A program made the translations under genes and the position numbers. From Archangium lansingense (lineage in GTDB: Bacteria > Myxococcota > Myxococcia > Myxococcales > Myxococcaceae), in contig NZ_JAPNKA010000001.1 of the NCBI RefSeq assembly GCF_026626635.1, forward strand, positions 124,001 to 188,000: a stretch of DNA of 64,000 bases, written 5' to 3'. The notes beneath the pieces were generated by a model. The model ran no database searches and was not told where the DNA came from. It saw only the letters and a list, made by a program, of their open reading frames with translations. Shown in pieces: positions 30,612 to 38,528 of the stretch. The first letter of the stretch is position 1. Each line of letters opens with the position of its first letter.

Positions 30612-30883
30612 TTCTCCAGATGGAGGCTCGGCACTGGGCCCGCCAGCGTGTGGGCGGTGAGCGCTACCTGTGTCTGCGCCAGAACGGGGAGCTCGTCGTC
30701 ATCCTGGACCGGTGCAAGCACCGCGGCGGCCCGCTGAGCCTGGGGACGTATGACGAGGGGACGCAGTGCGTGAAGTGCCCCTGGCACGACATGGTCAACA
30801 CCCAGCGCAACCTGGAGGCCAGGCGCATGCCGTCCGTGCGAGTGGGTGCGGTGATGACGGTGGTGGTCCCGGAGCCGGACTGA
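30608..30883 (+). CDS. Rieske [2Fe-2S] ferredoxin
   Basis: A 91-residue protein with the complete Rieske ligand set: CKHRGG (Cys-x-His) and CPWHDM (Cys-x-x-His), 17 residues apart. There is no signal or membrane segment, so it is a soluble cytoplasmic electron carrier. The ATG overlaps the stop of the SznF-like gene as ATGA, so the two are produced together, and it is the natural candidate to deliver electrons to the diiron site. No reductase gene is seen in the cluster; one would come from elsewhere in the genome. It is the last gene of the rightward biosynthetic operon. Confidence 0.88.
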   Translation: MILQMEARHWARQRVGGERYLCLRQNGELVVILDRCKHRGGPLSLGTYDEGTQCVKCPWHDMVNTQRNLEARRMPSVRVGAVMTVVVPEPD

Positions 30884-30948
30884 GCCTTTTCGGGCAGGTC
30901 CTCGAAGGTGCGCCTCTGGGAACATGTGCTGACAACGCTGCCATATTT

Positions 30949-31084
30949 CCCCTCGCCCCCCGGGAGAGGGACGGGGTGAGGGTATCGGGTGAACCCGGGT
31001 TGAACCCCCCTGCCCACTGAGTGCCACGGGTTGAAGAACGGGCCCGGGCACCCTCACCCCCACCCTCTCCCGAGGGGAGAGGGA
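30949..31084. repeat. REP-like inverted repeat pair
   Basis: Two ~34-base arms, 30949-30982 and 31049-31084, are reverse complements with only a few mismatches (core CCCTCACCCC..CCCTCTCCCG). Each arm also contains its own smaller GGGAGAGGG/CCCTCTCCC symmetry. They lie in the 234-base gap between the Rieske gene and the DUF5916 gene. This resembles the GC-rich REP/BIME-type elements scattered between myxobacterial genes. If transcribed it would fold into a large cruciform hairpin that could end the biosynthetic operon. Confidence 0.7.
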
Positions 31085-31117
31085 GTATCAGGTACTTCCC
31101 TGAATGGAATTGGATGT

Positions 31118-33637
31118 ATGGACAGGACACGTCGCATGACAGGGCTCGCCTTGCTGCTGGCGGTGGCGTGGGCGGCACCGGTGCAGGCCCGGGAGGTGGG
31201 CCCAGAGGGCTTCGAGGCGCTGCGCACCGGCGAGCCCCCGCGCGTGGACGGGCGCCTGGACGAAGCGGCGTGGAGTCAGGCCCCCGTCTTCGACCGCTTC
31301 CACCAGAGCTTCCCCGAGCCTGACGCTGCCCCGAGCGAGCGCACGGAGGTGCGCGTCCTCTACGATGACAGCAACCTCTACGTAGGAGTGCGGTGCTTCG
31401 ACGGCCAGCCCTCCGCCATCCGCGCGCCGCTCGGGCGGAGGGATGAGCTGCCCGTGTCGGACGTGGTGCGGGTGATGGTGGATAGCCTGAGAGACAGGCG
31501 CACGGGGCTCGTCTTCGCGGTGAACGCGGGCGGGACGCTGGCGGACGCGCGCATTACCCAGGATACGAAGACGGACACGGCGTGGGACGGCATCTGGGAG
31601 GGGGCCTCGTCGGTGGACGGGCTCGGGTGGAGCGCGGAGCTGCGCATTCCGTTGCGGCTGCTGCGCTTCCCGGAGGCGGGGGAGCAGCGCTGGGGCTTCC
31701 ACGTGCGGCGCGAGCTGGCGCGCACCCACGAGGTGCTGGAGTCGGTGCCGCTGCCGCGGGATGTGAACGCGCTGGTCTCGCGCTTCGCGGAGCTGCGAGC
31801 GCTGCGCGAGCTGCGGCCACCGAGGCAGATGCTGGTGCTGCCGTACGTGGCGATGCGCTCGGTGCGCGAGGGGACGGGGCCGCTGGGGCCTTCGGCGGAC
31901 GTGGGGGTGGACGTGCAGGCGGGGCTCACCTCCAACCTGTCGCTGACGCTCACCGTCAACCCGGACTTCGGACAGGTGGAGGCGGACCAGCTCCTCTACA
32001 ACCCCAGCCGGGTGGAGCTGTACTTCCCGGAGAAGCGCCCGTTCTTCCTGGACGGGCTGGAGCTTTTCGAGCCGCTGGTGGACAGCGAGCTGCCGGAGCA
32101 GTCGTTGCTGTACTCGCGGCGGATAGGGTTGGAGCTGCCCATGTTGGGCGCGGTGAAGCTCAGCGGCAGCGTGACGGAGAACGTGCAGGTGGCGGTGCTG
32201 GACGCGGTGGTAGCGGGCGAGGCGGGGAGCGGGGAGGAGGAGCCGCTGGACACCTCGGTGCGCTTCCTGCCGTGGAGGCCGCTGCACGTGGCGCCACGCC
32301 ACACCCTGCCCGGGCGCGTGGGCGCACCCACCAACTTCCTGGCCGGCGTGGTGCGGGCGCGCGTGTCCGAGGCCGCCACGGTGGGCGGCTCGGTGGCGCT
32401 GGCCACCCCGCTGCGGCCGGACTGCGATCCGGAGGACGCGGACCTGGAAGGGTGTACTGCCCGGGGAGGCCAGGCGGCCACGCTGGACATGGCGCTGCGC
32501 AGCGACTTGGGAGACTACGTGCTGGCGGCGCAGCTCTCCGGCTCGCGGGTGACGGGCGGGCCCGCCGAGGGCCGGCTGCTCGCGGATGGGACGCTGCTGC
32601 GCTCGGGAGACATGGGCTACGGCCTGCGGGTGAGCGGCGGCAAGGAAGGGGGGGAGCCCTGGCGGCTGCGCCTCGGGTATGGCCTCACCTCGCCCCGGTT
32701 GAACCTCAACCCCACCGGCTTTCAGCCCATGCACAACGAGCAGTTGCTGCTGGTGAACCCGGAGCTCGTCCGCATCGACTGGCGCGGGCTGCCCGAGGTG
32801 GCGGTGGGGGTGCACGCCCAACAGCGCTGGTCCGCCGATGGGCGCCACCTGCCGCTGAGTACGCGGGCGCAGGTGGAGGCGCGGGTGGTGCTGTCGGACT
32901 CGAGCGCGGGTGACTGCTACGTGGGCTTGGAGACGGCGCGGCAGGACCTGTTCGAGGTGGTGGGGTCGGGCGTGGCCCTGCAGCGCCCCTCCTTCGTCTT
33001 TGGGGGCTGCGCGTACGCTACGGACCGTTCCCGGCCGCTCGCGCTGGAGGCGGATGTGTACGCGGACCGGCTCGTGAGCGTGCCCGTGCGTCACTGGAGC
33101 ACTGGCCAGAACGTCACGCTGGCCGGGACGTGGACGCCCCTGCCGCAGCTCAGCACCTCGCTGCGCCTCTCCTTCGAGAACGCATCGGACGGGCCGCGCT
33201 GGCTGGACAGCTCGCCCGAGGGACTGCATCGCTTCGGGGACCTGGTGCCTCGGTTCGTCGGGGTCACGCTGCGCCAGCTCGTGGTGCTCTCGCCCACGCT
33301 GACGCTCCAGGCGCATGCCCAGCTCTACAGCGGCTATGGGCGGTATGACCGCTTCTTCGGGGCCCTGGGCGAGCCGGGCTCTCGGCTGCGGCTAGCGGAC
33401 CTGCGCGAGGTGCCTCTGACGGGAGAGGACCCGGCCTTCCACACGGCGGCCCTCAACATCAACCTGGTGCTGCGCTGGGAGTACGCGCTCGGCTCCACGC
33501 TCTTCGTGGTGTACGCGCGCTCGCAGGAGGCGCAGGCCCGTTCCGGGGCGCCCGTGCCCCTTACGCTGCTGCCCGAGGGCCTGTTGGACGGCGGCCACTC
33601 GGACGCGCTGATGGTGAAACTCTCCTACGCGCTCTGA
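31118..33637 (+). CDS. DUF5916 outer-membrane protein with CBM9-like N-terminus
   Basis: An 839-residue exported protein. A signal peptide (MTGLALLLAVAWAAPVQA) ends near residue 24. The next ~200 residues match the carbohydrate-binding family 9-like domain that precedes DUF5916 (GRLDEAAWSQAPVFDRF, NLYVGVRCFD). The rest, starting near TSNLSLTLTVNPDFGQVEAD and FPEKRPFFLDG, is the DUF5916 region, predicted to form an outer-membrane beta-barrel with a terminal aromatic-rich strand. Its function is unknown in the family. It follows the biosynthetic operon but is separated from it by the REP-like repeat, so membership in the cluster is doubtful. Alternative starts are ATG 31118 (chosen) or ATG 31136. 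Confidence 0.82.
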   Translation: MDRTRRMTGLALLLAVAWAAPVQAREVGPEGFEALRTGEPPRVDGRLDEAAWSQAPVFDRFHQSFPEPDAAPSERTEVRVLYDDSNLYVGVRCFDGQPSAIRAPLGRRDELPVSDVVRVMVDSLRDRRTGLVFAVNAGGTLADARITQDTKTDTAWDGIWEGASSVDGLGWSAELRIPLRLLRFPEAGEQRWGFHVRRELARTHEVLESVPLPRDVNALVSRFAELRALRELRPPRQMLVLPYVAMRSVREGTGPLGPSADVGVDVQAGLTSNLSLTLTVNPDFGQVEADQLLYNPSRVELYFPEKRPFFLDGLELFEPLVDSELPEQSLLYSRRIGLELPMLGAVKLSGSVTENVQVAVLDAVVAGEAGSGEEEPLDTSVRFLPWRPLHVAPRHTLPGRVGAPTNFLAGVVRARVSEAATVGGSVALATPLRPDCDPEDADLEGCTARGGQAATLDMALRSDLGDYVLAAQLSGSRVTGGPAEGRLLADGTLLRSGDMGYGLRVSGGKEGGEPWRLRLGYGLTSPRLNLNPTGFQPMHNEQLLLVNPELVRIDWRGLPEVAVGVHAQQRWSADGRHLPLSTRAQVEARVVLSDSSAGDCYVGLETARQDLFEVVGSGVALQRPSFVFGGCAYATDRSRPLALEADVYADRLVSVPVRHWSTGQNVTLAGTWTPLPQLSTSLRLSFENASDGPRWLDSSPEGLHRFGDLVPRFVGVTLRQLVVLSPTLTLQAHAQLYSGYGRYDRFFGALGEPGSRLRLADLREVPLTGEDPAFHTAALNINLVLRWEYALGSTLFVVYARSQEAQARSGAPVPLTLLPEGLLDGGHSDALMVKLSYAL

Positions 33638-33641
33638 GCTT

Positions 33642-33659
33642 CCCACTCAGCGGAGTGGG
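33642..33659 (+). terminator. Hairpin after the DUF5916 gene
   Basis: CCCACTC-AGCG-GAGTGGG forms a 7-bp GC-rich stem with a 4-base loop, starting four bases after the stop codon. It lies between two convergent genes. There is no following T-run, so it is at best a weak intrinsic terminator or a 3'-end stabilising hairpin. Confidence 0.4.
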
Positions 33660-33716
33660 GGCAGCCTACCCTCCCAAGAACGGCCCTCGCTCATGGTCCT
33701 CTCAAAGGGGAGAAGC

Positions 33717-34187
33717 TCAGACTTCCTCGTCAGGCAAGAGCGTGAGGAGCAGTTCGTCGTCGGGCCCGAGCGGGCGCCAACCGGGCGGCGGTGGCGTGGC
33801 AAGGAGCGCATCACCAGCCCTGTCGGCGCGCTCCTTGTGGGTTTCTGGGGTGTACGCAAACCAGCGACCAAGTGCCTTGGCAACCTTGAAGCGGTTGGCA
33901 TCGTCCAGCACAGTCGGCCACCCATCGGGAAGACTCTGGGACAACATGCGCACGAGCACATCACGCACGAAGCGAGTGACCTGCTTGCGCTGCTCCGCCT
34001 CGGCGAGCAACCCGCTCAGTACCTGCACTCCTGCGATGTCGTCCGGGCCCAACTCGTCGGCCAGCGCCACCAAGGAGGCCGTGGGGCGGGCGTTCGCGAA
34101 GGCAGTGACCGAGTCGTAACCCCGCTCGCGAACCCGGTCATACAGGCGCACCTTCCAGTTACCCTCCCAGGAACGGCCCTCGCTCAT
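33717..34187 (-). CDS. Putative immunity paralogue, second copy at the 34-kb toxin locus
   Basis: A 156-residue paralogue of the protein at 2686-3156 and of its neighbour at 34210-34680: start MSEGRSWEGNWKVRLY, end PPPPGWRPLGPDDELLL. It lies 22 bases after the neighbour's stop in the same operon. Tandem related immunity genes behind one toxin are typical of polymorphic toxin loci, where extra copies protect against non-self alleles. I recognise no characterised domain, so immunity is inferred from context. Confidence 0.65.
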   Translation of the reverse strand: MSEGRSWEGNWKVRLYDRVRERGYDSVTAFANARPTASLVALADELGPDDIAGVQVLSGLLAEAEQRKQVTRFVRDVLVRMLSQSLPDGWPTVLDDANRFKVAKALGRWFAYTPETHKERADRAGDALLATPPPPGWRPLGPDDELLLTLLPDEEV

Positions 34188-34209
34188 GGTCCTCTCCAGG
34201 GGGCGAGGC

Positions 34210-34680
34210 TCAGGCTTCTTCGTCGGGCAGGAGCGTCAGCAGCAGCTCGTCGTCGGGTCCGAGTGGCCGCCACCCTGGGGGAGGAGGAGTGGCAAGGAGT
34301 GCATCACCGATCCGCCTTACGCGCTCCTTATGCGTTTCTGGGCTGTAAGCGGTCCACGTGCCGAGCGCCACGGCAACCTTGAGGCGGTTTTCGTCGTCCA
34401 GCACGGCCGGCCAGCCGTTGGGGAGACGCTGAAACAGTTCGCGCACGAGTTGCCCTCGCACCAAACGTGTGACCTTGCGGCTTCGCTCCGCCTCGGCCAC
34501 CAACCCGCTGAACACCTGCACTGCCGCGATGTCCTCAGGGCCAAGCTCGTCCGCTAGTGCCAGTAGCGAAGCAGTGGGGCGCGCCTCGGCGAAGGCGGTG
34601 AGCGAGTTGTAACCTCGCTCGCGGACCCGCTCGTACAGGCGCGCCTTGATGTTGCCCTCCCAAGCACGTCCGTCGCTCAT
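34210..34680 (-). CDS. Putative cognate immunity protein, 34-kb toxin locus
   Basis: A 156-residue paralogue of 2686-3156. Its ATG overlaps the stop of the DUF2380 gene at 34677-36170 (ATGA), the same coupling as in the first locus, so it is the likeliest cognate partner. Divergence from the other copies is spread over the middle (about residues 40-110), while the ends are nearly identical, as expected of proteins under partner-specific selection. The role is inferred. Confidence 0.68.
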   Translation of the reverse strand: MSDGRAWEGNIKARLYERVRERGYNSLTAFAEARPTASLLALADELGPEDIAAVQVFSGLVAEAERSRKVTRLVRGQLVRELFQRLPNGWPAVLDDENRLKVAVALGTWTAYSPETHKERVRRIGDALLATPPPPGWRPLGPDDELLLTLLPDEEA

Positions 34681-36170
34681 CTCCCACCACAGCGGATAAA
34701 GTTCATTGGCATTCTGTACTTCATCATTTGCTCCGCGACGATCTCCAGGATCGTGTTCCGCGTCAACATCCGGCCAGCCTTGGCCTCAGCCTCGTACAGC
34801 GTCTCCATGGTCAGCCGGTTCCATTCACCGGGCCACTTGCGCCCCAGCTTCCAGTTTCCACCACCGTGAATCGCCTGATGGTGCGATTGCTGCAGCGTGA
34901 CGCAGAACCAGTCGATGCTCATCTTGCCGGTGAAGCCGCGCTTCTCGAACCACGCGCGGAACTCCTTCGGCATGACGTGGTGATCTGGGGGCTCGGCCAT
35001 GCCGGCGCCCGTCTTGCCCGTCACGCGCATGGCACGCACCTCGGGCGCATCGCCGAGCGCGTCGCGCACGCCCCGCGGGAGGTCGCCGTGGCCCTGGGCC
35101 ATCATCACGAGGCCGGCCTGAATCCGCACCGCGGCGCTGACGGCGGGCACGGAGAGGACGCCCGCGCGCACCAACTGGCGCATCATCTCCACCCACTCGG
35201 CGGACACCACAATCCGTGTTCCCATCATCACGCCGTTGGGGCTCACCATGAGACCCACACCGAGCGTGGCGGGAGTCGCCGCGCGCAGCGCGGGCAACGT
35301 GAACTTCAGCACCGACAGGGTGGTGAGCGCCTCCATGGATTCCTTCAGCACCAGTGCCGTCTCGAGGACCTTCGCCCCCTTGTGTATGGCCTCGAGAAGT
35401 GTGGCGAATTCGCTCGTGAGGTGGCCTACCAGGGCGGGCATGTCCTCCGCCGCTGACTCCACCTGCTCTGGCTCCAGGGACGAAAGAGCCGTCATGGAGG
35501 GCTCCAGCATCTTCTGGCAGCGCTCCATCTTCACGTACAGCGTCTCCACGCCGTAGAGGTGCCGGGAGAGTGTGGCGTCGGTGAGGTTGAGGAAGTCAAA
35601 CCACACGGCCAGCAGCATGGAGCCCATCATGGCGGCCTCCAACCGTGGGCCAGCGAGGCGCAGCAGGGCGAGTTGCATGTCCGGGTCCTCCACCTCCGAC
35701 GCCTCGGCAGCGAGCTCATTGGCGGTGGCAAGCTCAGAGTCAATCCATCGCAACCAGGCTTCGCCATGGTCGACGTAGCGGACGAAGCTGCCGTTGCCCG
35801 CGCCAGCGATGCCGGAGTGGCTGGCCCTGAGTCTGGAGAGCTCGCGGGAGATGCGGCGGGTGGTGCCGGACACCTCGCCCGCGCTTCCGCGAAAGGCCAG
35901 GTGGGCAGCGAGGGCGCTCTGCCACACAGTCGCGTCGGCGCTGCCAGGGCCTGCCCCCGGCACCGCCTCCCGGGAACCTCGATTGCGCAGCCGCCCCGGT
36001 GCCTCGGGCCCAGGAGGGGAGGGTGCTCCTCCGGCCAAGGCGGGCCCGGTGGCGCCGTGCGGGGTGTAGCGCAGGCTCCGCCCCATCTCGGGTGGTGGCG
36101 TCAGCGGCACACAGGCGTTGGACAGGAGCGCCAGGGCAAGCAGCGGCAACACCAGCCGCGTGGACGTCAT
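34677..36170 (-). CDS. DUF2380 (SitA-type) lipoprotein, candidate polymorphic toxin, second locus
   Basis: A 497-residue lipoprotein homologous to 1166-2689. The signal peptide ends in the lipobox LSNAC, and the following VPLTPPPEMGRSLRYT matches the first copy. The central helical region is conserved. The C-terminal toxin-like part keeps DHHVMPKEFRAWFEKRGF, HHQAIHGGGNWKLG and WPGEWN but differs at many positions from the first copy. A good GGAGG site precedes the ATG by five bases. It is followed by two presumed immunity genes. It lies in inverted orientation relative to the first locus, so the pair brackets the retron and the NRPS cluster. Confidence 0.8.
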   Translation of the reverse strand: MTSTRLVLPLLALALLSNACVPLTPPPEMGRSLRYTPHGATGPALAGGAPSPPGPEAPGRLRNRGSREAVPGAGPGSADATVWQSALAAHLAFRGSAGEVSGTTRRISRELSRLRASHSGIAGAGNGSFVRYVDHGEAWLRWIDSELATANELAAEASEVEDPDMQLALLRLAGPRLEAAMMGSMLLAVWFDFLNLTDATLSRHLYGVETLYVKMERCQKMLEPSMTALSSLEPEQVESAAEDMPALVGHLTSEFATLLEAIHKGAKVLETALVLKESMEALTTLSVLKFTLPALRAATPATLGVGLMVSPNGVMMGTRIVVSAEWVEMMRQLVRAGVLSVPAVSAAVRIQAGLVMMAQGHGDLPRGVRDALGDAPEVRAMRVTGKTGAGMAEPPDHHVMPKEFRAWFEKRGFTGKMSIDWFCVTLQQSHHQAIHGGGNWKLGRKWPGEWNRLTMETLYEAEAKAGRMLTRNTILEIVAEQMMKYRMPMNFIRCGGR

Positions 36171-36359
36171 CAGTGCCTCCGGAGGGTGACGCCCACTTTA
36201 GCGATTGCCCCCGACAGAGCCGGGCCGCGGCCACACGGACCCGTTGAGGGTGAAGCTCTCCTATGCGCTCTGGCCTGCCCGGCTACCCTCTGGGCTTCCG
36301 TCAGGTGCTGGACAGGAGGGCCCCTGTCCTCGCTAGACTGCGCACCCGAGAGGAAGGTC

Positions 36360-36890
36360 ATGGCCACGCGAAAGATCATCCAACCCGCAGCGTCTGGTAA
36401 CACCGGCATGTCGGCGGGCACCCTCAATCTCTCGGGATTCGTCGAGCAGCTCAGGAAGCAGACCGACTCCGCCCGAGTCCAGAAAGCGACCTCGATGCTC
36501 CAGAGCGATCGCTTCCAGCTCTTCGACGAGGTGACCGATGAGCACGTCACCGGCGTCGTCAAAAGCCAGACGGACTACTCTCTCTTCTACGCGTGCAAGA
36601 TCGACAAGCATGGGAACTTCATGTGCTGCACGCAGAACCTCAACCGCTGCGGCGGCCTCGGCGGCAACAAGCCCTGCAAGCACATGCTCGTGTTGATGAT
36701 CGGCCTCGTGCAGGGCGGGAAGATCGACGCCACCCGGCTCTCCGAGTGGACGAAAGCGCTCAAAGGCAAGAAGCCGGTGATCGACAAGGACGCGATGAGC
36801 GCCACCTTCGTCAAATACAAGGGCGCCGAGGCCGGTGAAATCGAGTGGCGCCCGACGGAGACCACCCCTGAAGACTATTATGCCTTGTAG
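36360..36890 (+). CDS. SWIM-type zinc finger protein of the yeh-like operon
   Basis: A 176-residue soluble protein. A cysteine/histidine cluster at about residues 90-110 (MCCTQNLNRC ... KPCKHMLVL) fits a SWIM-like zinc finger (C-x-C ... C-x-H), although the first pair is an unusual CC. The ATG is preceded by AGAGGAAGG. It is the first of five co-directional genes with gaps of 12, 15, 3 and -4 bases. In E. coli yehLMPQ a SWIM protein is likewise encoded with a MoxR ATPase and a VWA protein. It may recognise nucleic acid or a protein partner; the function of the system is unknown. Confidence 0.72.
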   Translation: MATRKIIQPAASGNTGMSAGTLNLSGFVEQLRKQTDSARVQKATSMLQSDRFQLFDEVTDEHVTGVVKSQTDYSLFYACKIDKHGNFMCCTQNLNRCGGLGGNKPCKHMLVLMIGLVQGGKIDATRLSEWTKALKGKKPVIDKDAMSATFVKYKGAEAGEIEWRPTETTPEDYYAL

Positions 36891-36902
36891 CCGGCTCGCC
36901 CG

Positions 36903-38513
36903 ATGAGCAGCCTTGAGGAAGTCGGACAGGAAGCGGACACCCTCCGCACGGAGCTCGAGCAACTCTATGTGCGCGGCCTCGCATCGTCGTCCGCCGCGGA
37001 CTGGAAGAAGCTCGCATCGCTCGCCGAGCAGTGGGAGCGCATCGGCGCAGGGCACATCGCGTCGCGTTTGACGGCCGCGCTGCGGGCCGCCGAGGCCGGC
37101 ACGAAAGACGCGCCGCGTGCGCTCCTCTCCGCGCACACCAGCCTGCACGTGTTCGAGCGCGTGCTCAGCCTCGAGGCCGCGGCCGAGGCGTGGGCCGAAT
37201 ACGTCGCAGCACAGAGTGAAGAAGGCGAAGAAGGGGCGGCGGATGCAGCGCCGGCGGCCTCCGCGCCGCCCGCCGTGAAGCCGCCCGCCGCCGCGCCCCC
37301 CATCGAAGATCCCAAAGGCGCGCTCGCGCTTCTCGAGGAGCTGTCACGCGCGGTCGAGGACCTGGTGCGCACGGGCGTCCCCGTCGCCACCGAGGCCACG
37401 CGCGCCAAGATCGATGCGTCCTTCAAGGAGGCGTCGCGCCGCAAGTTCCTCCGGCTCGGTCCGTCGCTGCGCTACGTCAACGACGATGTCGGCCGTTACC
37501 TCGCCGGCGACCCGCAGTTTTCGATCCGGCGCTTCTCGTTCTTCCTCCACCGCTCGTGGCTCCTCGCCCGCGGGATGGTGAAGGCGATCCGCGACAAGAA
37601 TGACGCGCTGTTCGCGGCACTGGCCGCCGCCCCGTCGGCTGCACCGCGGCCGGTCAAGTCCATCGAGGTCGTCACGCTCGGCGTGCTCAAGCGCACCGTT
37701 GCCAGCGCATACACGTTCGAGTTCAAGCTGCGCATCGTGGGCGCCGCGGAGCCGGAGCTCGTGGGGCGGAGCATCACCTACAGCCTCGTGTTCGCGCGCA
37801 AGGCCGAGGGGAAGGCGAAGGATCTCCCGGCTGAGGCCTATCTGCACCTGAGTCAGCCGCAGAAGTTCATGCCCAGGGTCTTCCGCCAGGACAAGGTCGT
37901 GAAGATCACCGACGCGGCGTTGATGCTCGACGAGCGCGGCGGCGGCCGGCTCGCACTCGGGCCCAAGAGCACCGTGACCGAGGGCTCTGTCCATACGGAC
38001 TGGCCACCCCTCTTCCAGTTCGACCCCGCCGCGGCGCTCGAGCGCGTGAAGCGCCACACGCCGGGGCCGCTGGATCTCGCGGTCGAGCTGCAGGAGGAGG
38101 TCGTCGTCGCCGGGGCCACGATGAGCGAGAAGCCGATCAAGACCGGTGATGGCCGGCGGATCTTCGCGCTCAGCGGTGCGGGCGGGCTCTCGTTCGATGC
38201 GGTGATCCCCGATGGCCCGGACGGCGAGGAGCTCCTGCCACGCCTGCGCGCGGCGCTCAAGCAGGCCGACAAACCCCTCCTCTATGGCATCACCTATTAT
38301 GAGTTCGGCCGCATGATGCTCCTGCCGCTGTCATTGCTCTACAGCGGCTCCGCGGCCCCCGAGCCCGAGCCCGCACCCAAGGCCCAGGCCTCGAAGAAGA
38401 AGGGCACCAAGGGCGAGGGCAAGGCGAAGGTGACGAAGGACGGCGGCCCGGAGCATCTCATGCTGAGTGACAAGACGTTCGATGTCTCCGCCCTCGTGGG
38501 CAATCTGTTCTGA
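36903..38513 (+). CDS. Uncharacterised protein of the yeh-like operon
   Basis: A 536-residue protein I do not assign to a named domain. It has a helical N-terminus (1-100), a low-complexity Ala/Pro linker (~105-135), a helical segment resembling a substrate-adaptor region (~140-235), a beta-rich C-terminal half (~250-470), a Lys-rich stretch (KKKGTKGEGKAKVTK) and a short C-terminal tail. No signal peptide or membrane span. Its place between the SWIM and MoxR genes, with short gaps, marks it as a component of the same complex. Confidence 0.65.
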   Translation: MSSLEEVGQEADTLRTELEQLYVRGLASSSAADWKKLASLAEQWERIGAGHIASRLTAALRAAEAGTKDAPRALLSAHTSLHVFERVLSLEAAAEAWAEYVAAQSEEGEEGAADAAPAASAPPAVKPPAAAPPIEDPKGALALLEELSRAVEDLVRTGVPVATEATRAKIDASFKEASRRKFLRLGPSLRYVNDDVGRYLAGDPQFSIRRFSFFLHRSWLLARGMVKAIRDKNDALFAALAAAPSAAPRPVKSIEVVTLGVLKRTVASAYTFEFKLRIVGAAEPELVGRSITYSLVFARKAEGKAKDLPAEAYLHLSQPQKFMPRVFRQDKVVKITDAALMLDERGGGRLALGPKSTVTEGSVHTDWPPLFQFDPAAALERVKRHTPGPLDLAVELQEEVVVAGATMSEKPIKTGDGRRIFALSGAGGLSFDAVIPDGPDGEELLPRLRAALKQADKPLLYGITYYEFGRMMLLPLSLLYSGSAAPEPEPAPKAQASKKKGTKGEGKAKVTKDGGPEHLMLSDKTFDVSALVGNLF

Positions 38514-38528
38514 GGACCGGTGAGAAGC

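Noticed and set aside
31118..33637. DUF5916 protein as the siderophore receptor of the peptide cluster
   Set aside because: No TonB box, plug domain or other TonB-dependent receptor features were seen, and the REP-like repeat separates it from the operon.
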